This document shows positions 52,452 through 60,604 of a DNA stretch of 64,000 nt, in pieces. The notes below the pieces were generated by a model. The model was not told the DNA's origin, did no database searches, and was given only the letters and a program-made list of their open reading frames with translations. How positions within the stretch are numbered: position 1 is the first letter of the stretch; every line of letters starts with the position of its first letter. The stretch lies in the NCBI RefSeq assembly GCF_000024865.1, contig NC_013595.1, positions 6,448,001-6,512,000 of the forward strand, read 5' to 3'. Source of the DNA: Streptosporangium roseum DSM 43021. Its GTDB lineage: Bacteria; Actinomycetota; Actinomycetes; Streptosporangiales; Streptosporangiaceae. The position numbers and the translations under genes are program-made.

Positions 52452-53774
52452 TCATACGCGGGCGGCCGCCAGGCTCCGCACCGGGCCCGCCGTCCGCAGG
52501 TAGCAGGCCCAGGTCAGGAGCGCGCACATCGCGTAGAATCCGGCGAACGCGGCCAGCGCGGCGCCCGCGCCCCCGGTCGCCGCGATGGAGCTGCCGAATC
52601 CCCGGTTGATGAAGAAGCCGCCGAACGCGCCGATCGCGGAGATGATCCCGATCGCGGCGGAGGCGTCGCGCTTGCCGACGGCCAGGGCGGTGTCGTAGGC
52701 GGGCGTACCGGGGGCGATCCCCGCGACGGCCTTGGCCCGGAAGATCGCCGGGATCATCCGGTAGGTGGAGCCGTTGCCGATGCCGGTGGTGGCGACCAGG
52801 AGCATGTACGCGCCGAAGAAGAGGGCGAAGCCGTGCTGGGCCACCCCCTGCCAGACCAGCGCCGCCGCACCCGCCATGGCGGCGAAGTTGACGAGCGTCA
52901 CCCGGGCCCCGCCGAGCCGGTCCGACAGCCACCCTCCGACCGGGCGGATCAGCGATCCGAGCAGCGGGCCGATGAAGGCCAGGCCGACCAGGGACGCGTG
53001 CTCGGGGAACTGGCTCTTGATGAGCAGCGGGAGCGCGGTGGAGTAGCCGATGAAGGAGCCGAAGGTGCCGATGTAGAGGACCGCCATGATCCAGGTCTGG
53101 GCCCGCCCTGCGATCTTCAGCTGGTCCCTCGGGCTGGCCTTGGCGGAGGTCAGGTTGTCCATGAAGAAGTAGGCGCCGAGCGCGGCGGCCAGGATGAACG
53201 GGATCCAGAACAGCCCGGCGGCGGCCAGGCCGAAGGCGCCGATCACCAGCGGCATGACGAGCTGGACGGAGCTGACGCCGATGTTGCCGCCGGCCGCGTT
53301 GAGACCGAGCGCCGACCCCTGCTTGGACTGGGGGTAGAAGTAGGTGATGTTGGCCATGCTTGAGGCGAAGTTGCCGCCGCCCAGCCCCGCGGTGGCCGCG
53401 ATCAACAGGAACACCCAGTACGGCGTGCCCGGGTCGCCGACCGCCACGGCCAGCAGCACGGCGGGCACGAGCAGCAGCAGCACGCTGACGACCGTGAAGT
53501 TCCGGCCGCCGAATCTGGCCGGGGCGAAGGTGTAGGGGATGCGCAGCGCCGAGCCGATCAGGTTGGGCAGCGCGACCATCCAGAAGAGCTGGTCGGTGGA
53601 GAACTCGTAGGAGCCGAGCTGCACGGTCACGATGCTCCACACCGTCCAGAGCGTGAAGCCGAGATGCTCGGCGAAGATCGAGAAGATCAGGTTGCGCCGG
53701 GCGACCTTCCGTCCTTCCGCCTCCCAGAAGCCCTGGTCGTCGGGCCGCCACTCGCTGATCCAGCGCTTCGCCAT
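52452..53774 (-). CDS. narK: nitrate/nitrite MFS transporter (NNP family)
   Basis: 440 residues, 12 helices. The nitrate-porter signature is clear: GGGNFASSMANITYFYPQSK followed by QGSALGLNAAGGNIGVSSVQ. A second conserved loop has GNGSTYRMIPAIF. The soluble N-terminus (MAKRWISEWRPDDQGFWEAE) is typical of actinobacterial members. ATG 53774 has an excellent TAGGAGG site 5 nt upstream. It imports nitrate for NasA; both genes point the same way with 78 nt between them. GlnR-like boxes lie 90-155 nt upstream. Confidence 0.95.
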   Translation of the reverse strand: MAKRWISEWRPDDQGFWEAEGRKVARRNLIFSIFAEHLGFTLWTVWSIVTVQLGSYEFSTDQLFWMVALPNLIGSALRIPYTFAPARFGGRNFTVVSVLLLLVPAVLLAVAVGDPGTPYWVFLLIAATAGLGGGNFASSMANITYFYPQSKQGSALGLNAAGGNIGVSSVQLVMPLVIGAFGLAAAGLFWIPFILAAALGAYFFMDNLTSAKASPRDQLKIAGRAQTWIMAVLYIGTFGSFIGYSTALPLLIKSQFPEHASLVGLAFIGPLLGSLIRPVGGWLSDRLGGARVTLVNFAAMAGAAALVWQGVAQHGFALFFGAYMLLVATTGIGNGSTYRMIPAIFRAKAVAGIAPGTPAYDTALAVGKRDASAAIGIISAIGAFGGFFINRGFGSSIAATGGAGAALAAFAGFYAMCALLTWACYLRTAGPVRSLAAARV

Positions 53775-53863
53775 CGTTCCTCCTAGTTTTCCAAAAGGGG
53801 GATTATTGGGAAAACCGTAGGAGGGGGGCGTTACGCACATTCACGCTCTGTGATGGTGCGCGG

Positions 53864-53928
53864 GTTACGTGTGACTAACCGCTGAAATATGCAATGCACA
53901 GGCCGCACATACGTAACGTCCCGGAAAC
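53864..53928 (-). promoter_or_regulatory. GlnR-like operators ahead of narK
   Basis: 53913-53928 reads GTAAC GTCCCG GAAAC, an exact fit to gTnAC-n6-GaAAC (plus orientation). 53864-53879 reads GTTAC GTGTGA CTAAC, a second 16-bp site. A looser GTTAC-N6-TCACG lies at 53830-53845. The sites are 90-155 nt upstream of narK. They could also face the divergent def gene, but nitrogen control makes sense only for narK. Confidence 0.65.
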
Positions 53929-54010
53929 ACGATGATTCCGCCGGTCACGGTTGAGGCAATGCGACAATGGGAATCGTGTGCATGTCCGTTCGTCGCCTCG
54001 GGGAGTGCGC

Positions 54011-54490
54011 GTGGCCGTCCAGCCGATCCGACCGTTCGCAGATCCAGTGCTACGGACCGTAGCCGAACCCGTGACCAGCTTCGATCGCGAGCTGCGCGGC
54101 CTGGTCAAATCCCTCCAGGCGACCATGCGGGCCGGCGCCGGTCGCGCGGGCCTCGCCGCCCCGCAGCTCGGCGTTTCGCTCCGGGTTCTCGTCTACGAGC
54201 TGGACGGCAGGGCGGGCCATCTGATCAATCCGCGCCTGGAGCCGTCCGAGCGGAAGATCGTGGCCGACGAGGCCTGCCTGTCCGCCCCCGGCCTGTGGTG
54301 GCCGCTGGAACGCTCCTACATGGTCACCGCCCGTGGCCGTGACATGTTCGGCAAGCCCGTCACCGTCCGCGCCCTGGGCATGCTCGCCCGGGTCCTGCAG
54401 CACGAGGCCGACCATCTCGACGGCGTCCTCTTCATCGACCGCCTCCCGGAGGACGAGCGGGAACGCTTCCTCCAGACCGCCTCCTCCTGA
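54011..54490 (+). CDS. def: peptide deformylase
   Basis: 159 residues, removing the formyl group from nascent protein N-termini. The three metal/catalytic motifs are present: AGLAAPQ (motif I), EACLS (motif II, usually EGCLS, with the metal-binding Cys) and QHEADHLDG (motif III, HExxH). GTG 54011 has a GGGGAG site 5 nt upstream; GTG 54005 overlaps that site. The G-to-A change in motif II marks a divergent paralogue rather than the housekeeping copy, an inference only. Confidence 0.9.
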   Translation: MAVQPIRPFADPVLRTVAEPVTSFDRELRGLVKSLQATMRAGAGRAGLAAPQLGVSLRVLVYELDGRAGHLINPRLEPSERKIVADEACLSAPGLWWPLERSYMVTARGRDMFGKPVTVRALGMLARVLQHEADHLDGVLFIDRLPEDERERFLQTASS

Positions 54491-54651
54491 CCCCTCCGGA
54501 GCCTCGGGCCCTTCCACGACCGCCGCCGGAACGCCGGGCCCGTCCCGGCGGCCCCGCTCCCCGGCGGCTCCCGCCGCGCGCGATCCCGCCCCCTCCCGCC
54601 CGCGGGCTCCGGCGCCGGATCCCCCTGTGCGCCGACTCTCCGCGGAAACAT

Positions 54652-54680
54652 TTGCCCGCCATGCCGCCGACCTGTACACT
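54652..54680 (+). promoter_or_regulatory. putative promoter of the cold-shock gene
   Basis: TTGCCC (54652-54657), a 17-nt spacer and TACACT (54675-54680) match four of six bases each of the -35 and -10 consensus. Transcription would start near 54687, leaving a leader of about 175 nt. Confidence 0.5.
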
Positions 54681-54809
54681 TCGATGGTTGCAGTCGTAGT
54701 TCTCGACGGCGCTTGTCATCTCAAGCACCACAGGAAGACCGCCGACAGCGGGCGTTACAGTTTCTCCGGATGGTTTCCGCGGATGCATGGTAGGGTCCGC
54801 AACGCAGCC

Positions 54810-54834
54810 CCGAACCTTCGACCTGATGGTTCGG
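54810..54834 (+). promoter_or_regulatory. leader hairpin before the cold-shock gene
   Basis: CCGAACC, 11-nt loop, GGTTCGG: a perfect 7-bp stem ending 17 nt before the AGGAGAAG ribosome site. A thermosensor or stability role is possible. Confidence 0.45.
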
Positions 54835-54861
54835 TGAGGCTCCCAATGAGGAGAAGTAGTT

Positions 54862-55065
54862 TTGTCTGAGGGCACTGTTAAGTGGTTCAACGCCGAAAAG
54901 GGCTTCGGATTCATCGCGCCGGATGACGGCACCGCCGATGTCTTCGTGCACTACTCGGCTATCAACTCCGGTGGTTACCGCACCCTGGAGGAGAACCAGC
55001 GTGTCAGTTTCACCACCACGCAGGGCCAGAAGGGCCCGCAGGCCGACCAGGTTCAGGTCATCTGA
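54862..55065 (+). CDS. csp: cold-shock protein (CspA family)
   Basis: 67 residues, one OB-fold nucleic-acid-binding domain. RNP1 is KGFGFIAPD and RNP2 is DVFVHYSAI; the N-terminal MSEGTVKWFNAEKGFGF is standard. It starts at TTG 54862 behind AGGAGAAG. It acts as an RNA chaperone. It has its own terminator and a long 5' leader, so it is a single-gene transcript. Confidence 0.96.
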   Translation: MSEGTVKWFNAEKGFGFIAPDDGTADVFVHYSAINSGGYRTLEENQRVSFTTTQGQKGPQADQVQVI

Positions 55066-55084
55066 CCTGATCTAAAGGCTTCCT

Positions 55085-55128
55085 GTCCGGGCCCGTACCG
55101 CTCCAGCGGTACGGGCCCGGACTTTTTT
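55085..55128 (+). terminator. rho-independent terminator of the cold-shock gene
   Basis: GTCCGGGCCCGTACCGCT pairs with AGCGGTACGGGCCCGGAC over 18 bp with a 2-nt loop, followed by six T. It is the clearest intrinsic terminator in the window. Confidence 0.95.
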
Positions 55129-55293
55129 GCCGCCGTGACCCGCCGGGACCCCGGCGCCTCCCCCGGAGACGCCGCCGTCACCTTCCCGGGTCATCCCGCC
55201 TTCAGGCGCCCCGTACGCGGGCGGGCGTCCGGCCGTCGGCGGCGGGCGCCCTGCCCACGGGACGGCGCCCGCCGGCAGGGCAGCGGCCGGCTC

Positions 55294-56517
55294 TCAGAGC
55301 TCGACGCCGAGCAGCGCGTCCACGATGTCCCTGACGAGCGCGGGCGCTCCGGGGTCGGTGCCGCCGCCCGCCAGGGCCCGGTCCGCCCAGGCGTCGACCA
55401 CCGCGAGCGCTCCGGGGGCGTCCAGGTCGTCGGTCATGCGGGCGCGGAGCTCCGCGAGCACGGTCTCCGCCTCGGGTCCGGCCGGCAGGCCGACGGCCGA
55501 GCGCCAGCGTGCCAGCCGTACCTCGGCGGAGGCCAGCTGGTCGGCGGTCCACTCCCAGTCGCTGCGGTAGTGATGGGCCAGCAGGGCCAGCCGGATGGCC
55601 ATCGGGTCGGCCTCCTTGCGGAGCCGGGAGACGAAGACCAGGTTGCCCTTGGACTTGGACATCTTCTCGCCGTCCAGGGCGACCATGCCCGCGTGCACGT
55701 AGGCCTTCGCGAAGGGCCACTCCCCGCAGGCGACGTGGCCCTCGTGCGCGCCGCACTCGTGGTGCGGGAAGATCAGATCCGAACCGCCGCCCGCGACGTC
55801 GAACCCGCTGCCCAGGTTGGCCAGCGCGATCGCGGTGCACTCGATGTGCCAGCCGGGCCTGCCCTGGCCGAACGGCGAGGGCCAGGACGGCTCGCCGGGA
55901 CGCTCGGCGCGCCAGAGCAGCCAGTCGAGCGGGTGCTTCTTGCCGGCCCTGTCGGGGTCTCCGCCGCGCTGGCCGAACAGGTCGAGCATCCGCTCCTCGG
56001 AGTATCCGGAGACGGCACCGAACTTGGGCGCCGCGGCGACGTCGAAGTAGAGGTCCCCGTCGAGGTCGTAGGTGGCGCCCTTGTCGCGCAGGAGCTCGAT
56101 CAGCTCGGCCACCTGGTCGATGACCTCGGTGACGCCGACGTATTCGCGCGGCGGGAGGATCCGCAGCGCCTCCATGTCGGTCCGGAACAGCTCGATCTCG
56201 CGCTCGGCGAGCTCCCGCCAGTCCTGCCCGGTCTGCTCGGCGCGCTCCAGGAGGGGATCGTCCACGTCGGTGGCGTTCTGGGTGAAGTGGACCTCGTGAC
56301 CGGCGTCCCGCCAGAGCCGGTTGACCAGGTCGAAGGCGAGGTAGGTGTTGGCGTGGCCCAGGTGGGTGGCGTCGTAGGGCGTGATGCCGCAGACGTACAG
56401 CCGCGCCGTGGGGCCGGGCTGGGTGGGGCCGACCTCTCCGGCGGCGGTGTCGAACAGCCGCAGCGGAGCACCAACACCAGGGAGCCGAGGGACCTTCGGC
56501 GCAGACCACGATCTCAT
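55294..56517 (-). CDS. mshC: cysteine:glucosaminyl-inositol ligase MshC
   Basis: 407 residues, a class I Cys-tRNA-synthetase relative that joins Cys to GlcN-Ins in mycothiol synthesis. HLGH (HIGH motif) follows LYVCGITPYDAT, and KMSKSKGN is intact. SGYSEERMLDLFGQRGGDPD and WHIECTAIALANLGSGFDV are MshC-type. It is shorter than CysS and lacks its anticodon-binding end, and the opening MRSWSAPKVPRLPG is the known MshC start. Mycothiol is the main thiol of actinobacteria. Confidence 0.95.
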   Translation of the reverse strand: MRSWSAPKVPRLPGVGAPLRLFDTAAGEVGPTQPGPTARLYVCGITPYDATHLGHANTYLAFDLVNRLWRDAGHEVHFTQNATDVDDPLLERAEQTGQDWRELAEREIELFRTDMEALRILPPREYVGVTEVIDQVAELIELLRDKGATYDLDGDLYFDVAAAPKFGAVSGYSEERMLDLFGQRGGDPDRAGKKHPLDWLLWRAERPGEPSWPSPFGQGRPGWHIECTAIALANLGSGFDVAGGGSDLIFPHHECGAHEGHVACGEWPFAKAYVHAGMVALDGEKMSKSKGNLVFVSRLRKEADPMAIRLALLAHHYRSDWEWTADQLASAEVRLARWRSAVGLPAGPEAETVLAELRARMTDDLDAPGALAVVDAWADRALAGGGTDPGAPALVRDIVDALLGVEL

Positions 56518-56607
56518 GTATTGAGCCTATCCAGCAGACGGACCGCCCCGATCAGCCCGGGGCGGTGGATACAGGGGCACTTGTCTCAACCGCCGGAGCC
56601 CGGTTCA

Positions 56608-57324
56608 TCATCCCGGGAGGACGCGGCGGAAGGCCGCCGGGTCGCGTGGATCTTCGGTGAAGTCGTAGCGGACGCCGCCGGCGGCCAGGGCGAGCAGGGT
56701 CACCGACAGGGAGCCGAAGACCCGCCCGTCGGGCAGCTCGTGATGGATGATCATGGCGCGAGGGTCCCCGGAGGGCAGGCCCGCCCCGGTCGCGAGCTCC
56801 CGCCACTCCTCCCAGGGGGCGTCGAGGGTCGCGGGGCGGCCGGCCTTGGCGAAGAGGGGGCGGAAGAAGGCCACGCGCTCGTTCTCGTCGCCCTGCTCCC
56901 AGCCACTGTTGACGATCATGTGGGTCCCCGGCGGGAGCTCCTCCTCCCCCAGCAGGACGCCGTTCCAGTGCCACAGCCGGGCCCCGCCCGGATCCGCCAG
57001 AACCAGATGGAAAGGGTCATAGCAGGTCAGGTCCAGGTCCGGTAGACGGCCTTCGGCCGCCGCCCGGAGCGGCAGCTCGCCCCGGGACCGGCGGGTCTCC
57101 TCCGGGGCGAGCACGCCACGGCCGTTGAGCAGGGCCCCGACCCGCCTGGTGGGGGGATCGACGGCCAGCCAGGTGCCGCCCGCCTGGAGATCACGCCCGC
57201 CGATCAGGCCCGGCCAGTGCTCGGCCGGGGGGACCCACGGCCGGCCGGTGAACTCATCGCGCACCCCGACGAGGATCAGGGGGATCTCGGCGCTCGGATC
57301 GATGCTGACGACAACCGTGCACAT
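56608..57324 (-). CDS. NRDE (TANGO2-like) family protein
   Basis: 238 residues starting MCTVVVSIDPSAEIPLILVG with the N-R-D-E-like GVRDEFTGRP. Other marks are GGRDLQAGGTWLAVDP and VGALLNGRG, and a late FGSLSVTLLAL segment. The invariant Cys2 suggests an Ntn-hydrolase-like fold. Function in bacteria is unknown; eukaryotic TANGO2 is linked to heme and lipid handling. It stands 90 nt upstream of mshC on the same strand. Confidence 0.87.
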   Translation of the reverse strand: MCTVVVSIDPSAEIPLILVGVRDEFTGRPWVPPAEHWPGLIGGRDLQAGGTWLAVDPPTRRVGALLNGRGVLAPEETRRSRGELPLRAAAEGRLPDLDLTCYDPFHLVLADPGGARLWHWNGVLLGEEELPPGTHMIVNSGWEQGDENERVAFFRPLFAKAGRPATLDAPWEEWRELATGAGLPSGDPRAMIIHHELPDGRVFGSLSVTLLALAAGGVRYDFTEDPRDPAAFRRVLPG

Positions 57325-57358
57325 GCCCGGCAGGGTATCGCCCCCGCCGGGGACGACC

Positions 57359-58120
57359 TCAGATCGGGGGCCAGGGGAGGGCGGGCCAGTCCTGCGACGG
57401 GAGGGGGTGCAGGCCGGTGTCGAGGAGCCTGCGGACCCGGGACCAGGTGGCCTCGACCTCGGCCAGGGTGAGGAGCTCGCGCAGGCGGCGGCCCAGGCGG
57501 CCCTGCTCCAGATCGCGCTCGAGGCGGGCCAGGACGTTCATGGCCTCACGGGACAGGGGCTTGCCGCGCCACTGCCAGAGCACGGTGCGGAGCTTGTCCT
57601 CGGCGGAGAAGGAGACGCCGTGGTCCACCCCGTGGATGTGGCCGTCGATCAGAGGGAGCAGGTGGCCGCCCTTGCGGTCGGCGTTGTTGACGACCGCGTC
57701 GAACACGGCCATCCGCCGCAGGGCGGGCTGGCGGCTGCGGATGAGCGCCATCAGGTCGACCTCCGGATCGGTGTCGATCCAGAGCTGGCACATGCCGGGG
57801 CCGAAGGGGCCGTCGCGGTAGACGGTCGGCGGGACGATCCGCCAGCCGGTCGCCGCCGAGACCTCGAAGGCGGCCACCTCGCGGGCGGCCAGGGTGCCGT
57901 CGGGAAAATCCCAGAGCGGGCGCTCTCCGCGTACGGGTTTGTAGACGCAGGCCGCCGCGAGCCCGCCCAGCCGGACCGAACAGTAGAGCGTCATGTTGGT
58001 CGCCTCGACAAGCCGGCCGGCGACCTCCAACTGACCGTCGCGGAGCAGACGCAGAGCAGTCTCGTCGTCCAGCCCCGCCGCGGGCGCCGCGCTCAGCGTG
58101 GGCTCGCTTTCGGCACTCAT
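57359..58120 (-). CDS. SCO1664 family protein (PI3/PI4-kinase-like fold)
   Basis: 253 residues. LRLLRDGQLEVAGRLVEATN opens it; then a kinase-like core with CVYKPVRGERPLWDFPDGTL (nucleotide-binding Lys), FDAVVNNADRKGGHLL (catalytic loop with N-x-x-D) and HGVDHGVSFSAEDKLRT (metal site). This is the family found beside mshC in most actinobacteria; the substrate is unknown. It overlaps the DUF3090 gene by 4 nt, showing co-translation. Confidence 0.9.
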   Translation of the reverse strand: MSAESEPTLSAAPAAGLDDETALRLLRDGQLEVAGRLVEATNMTLYCSVRLGGLAAACVYKPVRGERPLWDFPDGTLAAREVAAFEVSAATGWRIVPPTVYRDGPFGPGMCQLWIDTDPEVDLMALIRSRQPALRRMAVFDAVVNNADRKGGHLLPLIDGHIHGVDHGVSFSAEDKLRTVLWQWRGKPLSREAMNVLARLERDLEQGRLGRRLRELLTLAEVEATWSRVRRLLDTGLHPLPSQDWPALPWPPI

Positions 58121-58692
58121 TCGCCTCCTTCAACCGATGAAGCGCTACTACCCCGGTAACCATTGAGACGCACGCAGATATGCCCCTCGGCGTCGAGCGG
58201 CTGGCCGCACAGCGGGCAGGGCGGGCGTCCTGCCGCGACGAGGGCCATGGCGCGCTTGGTGAAGGCCCTGGCAGCGCCGGGGCTGATGTGCACGCGCAGC
58301 ACCGCGGGCTCGGCGAGCGAGGGCGGCTCGAGCTCCTCGTCCTCCGCGACGATCTCCTGGGCCTCGATCACCACCTGCGCGGTGTCGGAATCCCAGGCCA
58401 GGGCCATCGTGCCGACCTTGAAGTCCTCGCTGATCGGCACGTCGAGCGGGCCGTTGTCGGCGAGAGCGGCCGGGGCGGTGGCGGGCACCTGCGCGGTCCC
58501 CCCGCTGCGCCGCAGCACCTCGTCGAGGAGCTCGTCCAGCCGATCAGCCAACGCGGCGACCTGGAACTTCTCCAGGCCGACGGTGGTCAACCGGCCCTGT
58601 CCCCGGGCCTGCAGGAAGAAGGCTCGTGATCCCGGTTGCCCAACGGCACCGGCCACAAACCTCTCGGGTGGGTCGTAGTCGAAGACCGGCAT
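58117..58692 (-). CDS. DUF3090 family protein with C-terminal zinc knuckle
   Basis: 191 residues. MPVFDYDPPERFVAGAVGQP and FFLQARGQGRLTTVGLEKFQ identify the family. The C-terminus has CPLCGQPLDAEGHIC, three Cys and one His that look like a small zinc site. Function unknown; always coupled to the SCO1664-type gene, here by ATGA overlap. It is 9 nt downstream of the phosphatase gene. Confidence 0.9.
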   Translation of the reverse strand: MPVFDYDPPERFVAGAVGQPGSRAFFLQARGQGRLTTVGLEKFQVAALADRLDELLDEVLRRSGGTAQVPATAPAALADNGPLDVPISEDFKVGTMALAWDSDTAQVVIEAQEIVAEDEELEPPSLAEPAVLRVHISPGAARAFTKRAMALVAAGRPPCPLCGQPLDAEGHICVRLNGYRGSSASSVEGGE

Positions 58693-58701
58693 AGCCCGAC
58701 C

Positions 58702-59409
58702 TTACGTGGTCCCGGCTCCGCCGCCGACTGCGGCATCGCTCCCGGTGAAGTTTTCTCCCCCGTCTTTGTGCTCCGAACCCTCCGGGGGCCGCAGTCCGGC
58801 CACATCTCCTCCCAGATCGTTGAGCCTGAGCACGAAGGGGCGCAGCGGGGTGTAACGGATCGCGGTGAGCGAGGCGGGGTCGGCGGCTATCCGCTGGAAC
58901 TGGTCCAGATGGAGGCCCATGGCGTCGGCCACGATTGCCTTGATCACGTCTCCGTGGCTGCAGACGAGATAGACCGCCTCCGGGCCCAGGCGCTCGTTCC
59001 ACTCCCGGACGGCACTCACGGCGCGGTGCTGGACGGCGGGCAGGGATTCTCCCCCGGGGAACGTCACGGCGCTCGGGTGGGTCTGCACGACCTGCCAGAG
59101 CGGGTCCTTGGCGAGCTCGCCCAGCGGGCGGCCCGTCCAGTCGCCGTAACGGCACTCGCCGAACCGGTCGTCGGTCAGCACCTCCGCCGTCCGCCCGTCC
59201 CGCGCGCCGGCGATCGCCTGGGCGGTCTCCTGGCAGCGCTCCAGCGGGCTGGAGACGATCGCGTCCAGCTCGAGCGACGCCAGCCGCGTGGCCAGCGCCT
59301 CCGCCTGCGCCTGTCCCGCCTCGCTGAGATGGACATCCGGGGTCCAGCCGGCCAGCACCGGACCGGTGAGATGGGTAAGGCCGTGTCTGGCCAGCAACAA
59401 GGTCGTCAC
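58702..59409 (-). CDS. histidine phosphatase, MSMEG_4193 family
   Basis: 235 residues from GTG 59409. LLLARHGLTHLTGPVLAGW carries the RHG phosphohistidine motif; SSPLERCQETAQAI, GECRYGDWTGRPLGEL and LVCSHGDVIKAIVADAMGLH supply the rest of the active site. The last about 30 residues are Gly/Glu-rich. The family forms the conserved trio with DUF3090 and SCO1664-type proteins near mshC. GTG 59433 is an alternative start, as neither has a strong ribosome site. Confidence 0.9.
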   Translation of the reverse strand: MTTLLLARHGLTHLTGPVLAGWTPDVHLSEAGQAQAEALATRLASLELDAIVSSPLERCQETAQAIAGARDGRTAEVLTDDRFGECRYGDWTGRPLGELAKDPLWQVVQTHPSAVTFPGGESLPAVQHRAVSAVREWNERLGPEAVYLVCSHGDVIKAIVADAMGLHLDQFQRIAADPASLTAIRYTPLRPFVLRLNDLGGDVAGLRPPEGSEHKDGGENFTGSDAAVGGGAGTT

Positions 59410-59474
59410 GTGGCCAAGTCTTGCAGGCCTCACTCCACTACTTTTAACTGCCTGACCGGTAATCTGGCCGGATC

Positions 59475-60419
59475 ATGGAGCAGCGCTATGTGGGCCGGAG
59501 CGGCTTGTCGGTATCCCGCCTTGGACTGGGGACGATGACATGGGGGCGTGACACCGGCGCCGAGGAGGCCGCGGCGCAGCTCCGCACGTTCGCCGAGGCC
59601 GGCGGCACCCTCATCGACACCGCCGACGTCTACACGGGCGGGGAGGCCGAGCGGCTGCTCGGCCGGCTGATCCGCGACGCGGTGCCGCGCTCGGAGCTGG
59701 TGCTGTCCACCAAGGCCGTGCTCACCCCCACCGGGCGCCGGCCGCGCGACGCCTCCAGAAAGCACCTGATCGCCGCCATCGACGCCTCGCTGACCCGGCT
59801 CGGGGTCAACGAGGTGGAGCTGTGGCAGCTCCACGCCTTCGACCCCGCCGTCCCCCTGGAGGAGACCCTGGCCGCGGTGGACGCCATCGTGTCCTCGGGC
59901 CGGGCCGCCTACGCCGGGGTGTGCGACTACGCCGGCTGGCAGCTGGCGGCCGCCGCCGTCGGCCAGCGGACCGTTCCCGGCCGGGTGCCGATCGTCGCGG
60001 CCCAGGTCGAATACTCGCTGCTGGCCAGGGAGGCCGAGCGCGAGCTGGTCCCGGCCGCCGAGCACGTCGGCGCCGGGGTGCTCGCCTGGTCGCCGCTCGG
60101 CCGGGGAGTCCTCACCGGCAAGTACCGCACGGGCATCCCCGCCGACTCCCGGGCCGCGACCCCGCACTTCGCCGACTTCGTCAAGCCCTACCTGGACGAG
60201 AGGTGCCGCCGGGTCGTGGAGTCGGTGACGACCGCGGCCGAGGGGCTCGGCGTCTCGCCGCTGTCGGTGGCCCTGTCCTGGGTCCGCGACCAGCCCGGGG
60301 TGACCTCGGCGATCGTCGGTGCCCGCACCCATGCCCAGCTGGCCGGTGTGCTCCAGGCCGAGGACCTCACCCTGCCGATGGAGATCAGGGAGGCGCTCGA
60401 CGACGTCTCCGCCGACTGA
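59475..60419 (+). CDS. aldo/keto reductase
   Basis: 314 residues, TIM barrel NADPH-dependent reductase. MEQRYVGRSGLSVSRLGLGT, the catalytic Asp/Tyr in LIDTADVYTGGEAERLLG, the Lys in VLSTKAV and the His in LWQLHAFDP form the AKR tetrad. C-terminal SPLSVALSWVRDQPGVTSAI and GARTHAQLAG are NADPH-site elements. The substrate is unknown. It diverges from the phosphatase gene across 65 nt, in an order also seen in other actinobacteria. Confidence 0.92.
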   Translation: MEQRYVGRSGLSVSRLGLGTMTWGRDTGAEEAAAQLRTFAEAGGTLIDTADVYTGGEAERLLGRLIRDAVPRSELVLSTKAVLTPTGRRPRDASRKHLIAAIDASLTRLGVNEVELWQLHAFDPAVPLEETLAAVDAIVSSGRAAYAGVCDYAGWQLAAAAVGQRTVPGRVPIVAAQVEYSLLAREAERELVPAAEHVGAGVLAWSPLGRGVLTGKYRTGIPADSRAATPHFADFVKPYLDERCRRVVESVTTAAEGLGVSPLSVALSWVRDQPGVTSAIVGARTHAQLAGVLQAEDLTLPMEIREALDDVSAD

Positions 60420-60604
60420 GACCCGGAGGCGGGAGACGAGGAGAAGGTTGAACAGAACGAGAATCCGTCTCGCGTATCACTAGTCGATACCGAATCGCAA
60501 CTTTACCTGGAAAACTCCGGCTCCCCAACAAAACTGTCTGTGAGTGACGGGAGGGGGCGCCCGGATGTCAGCGAGACCTGATCGTTGATGGGCGAGGGGG
60601 GCAA

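Larger units (their letters stand above)
54491..54861. other. 371-nt gap: promoter and 5' leader of the cold-shock gene
   Basis: No gene is supported here. The first 150 nt are GC-rich. From about 54640 the sequence is less GC-rich and carries a promoter-like pair and a long leader (about 180 nt) to the cold-shock gene, as is common for csp genes. Confidence 0.6.
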
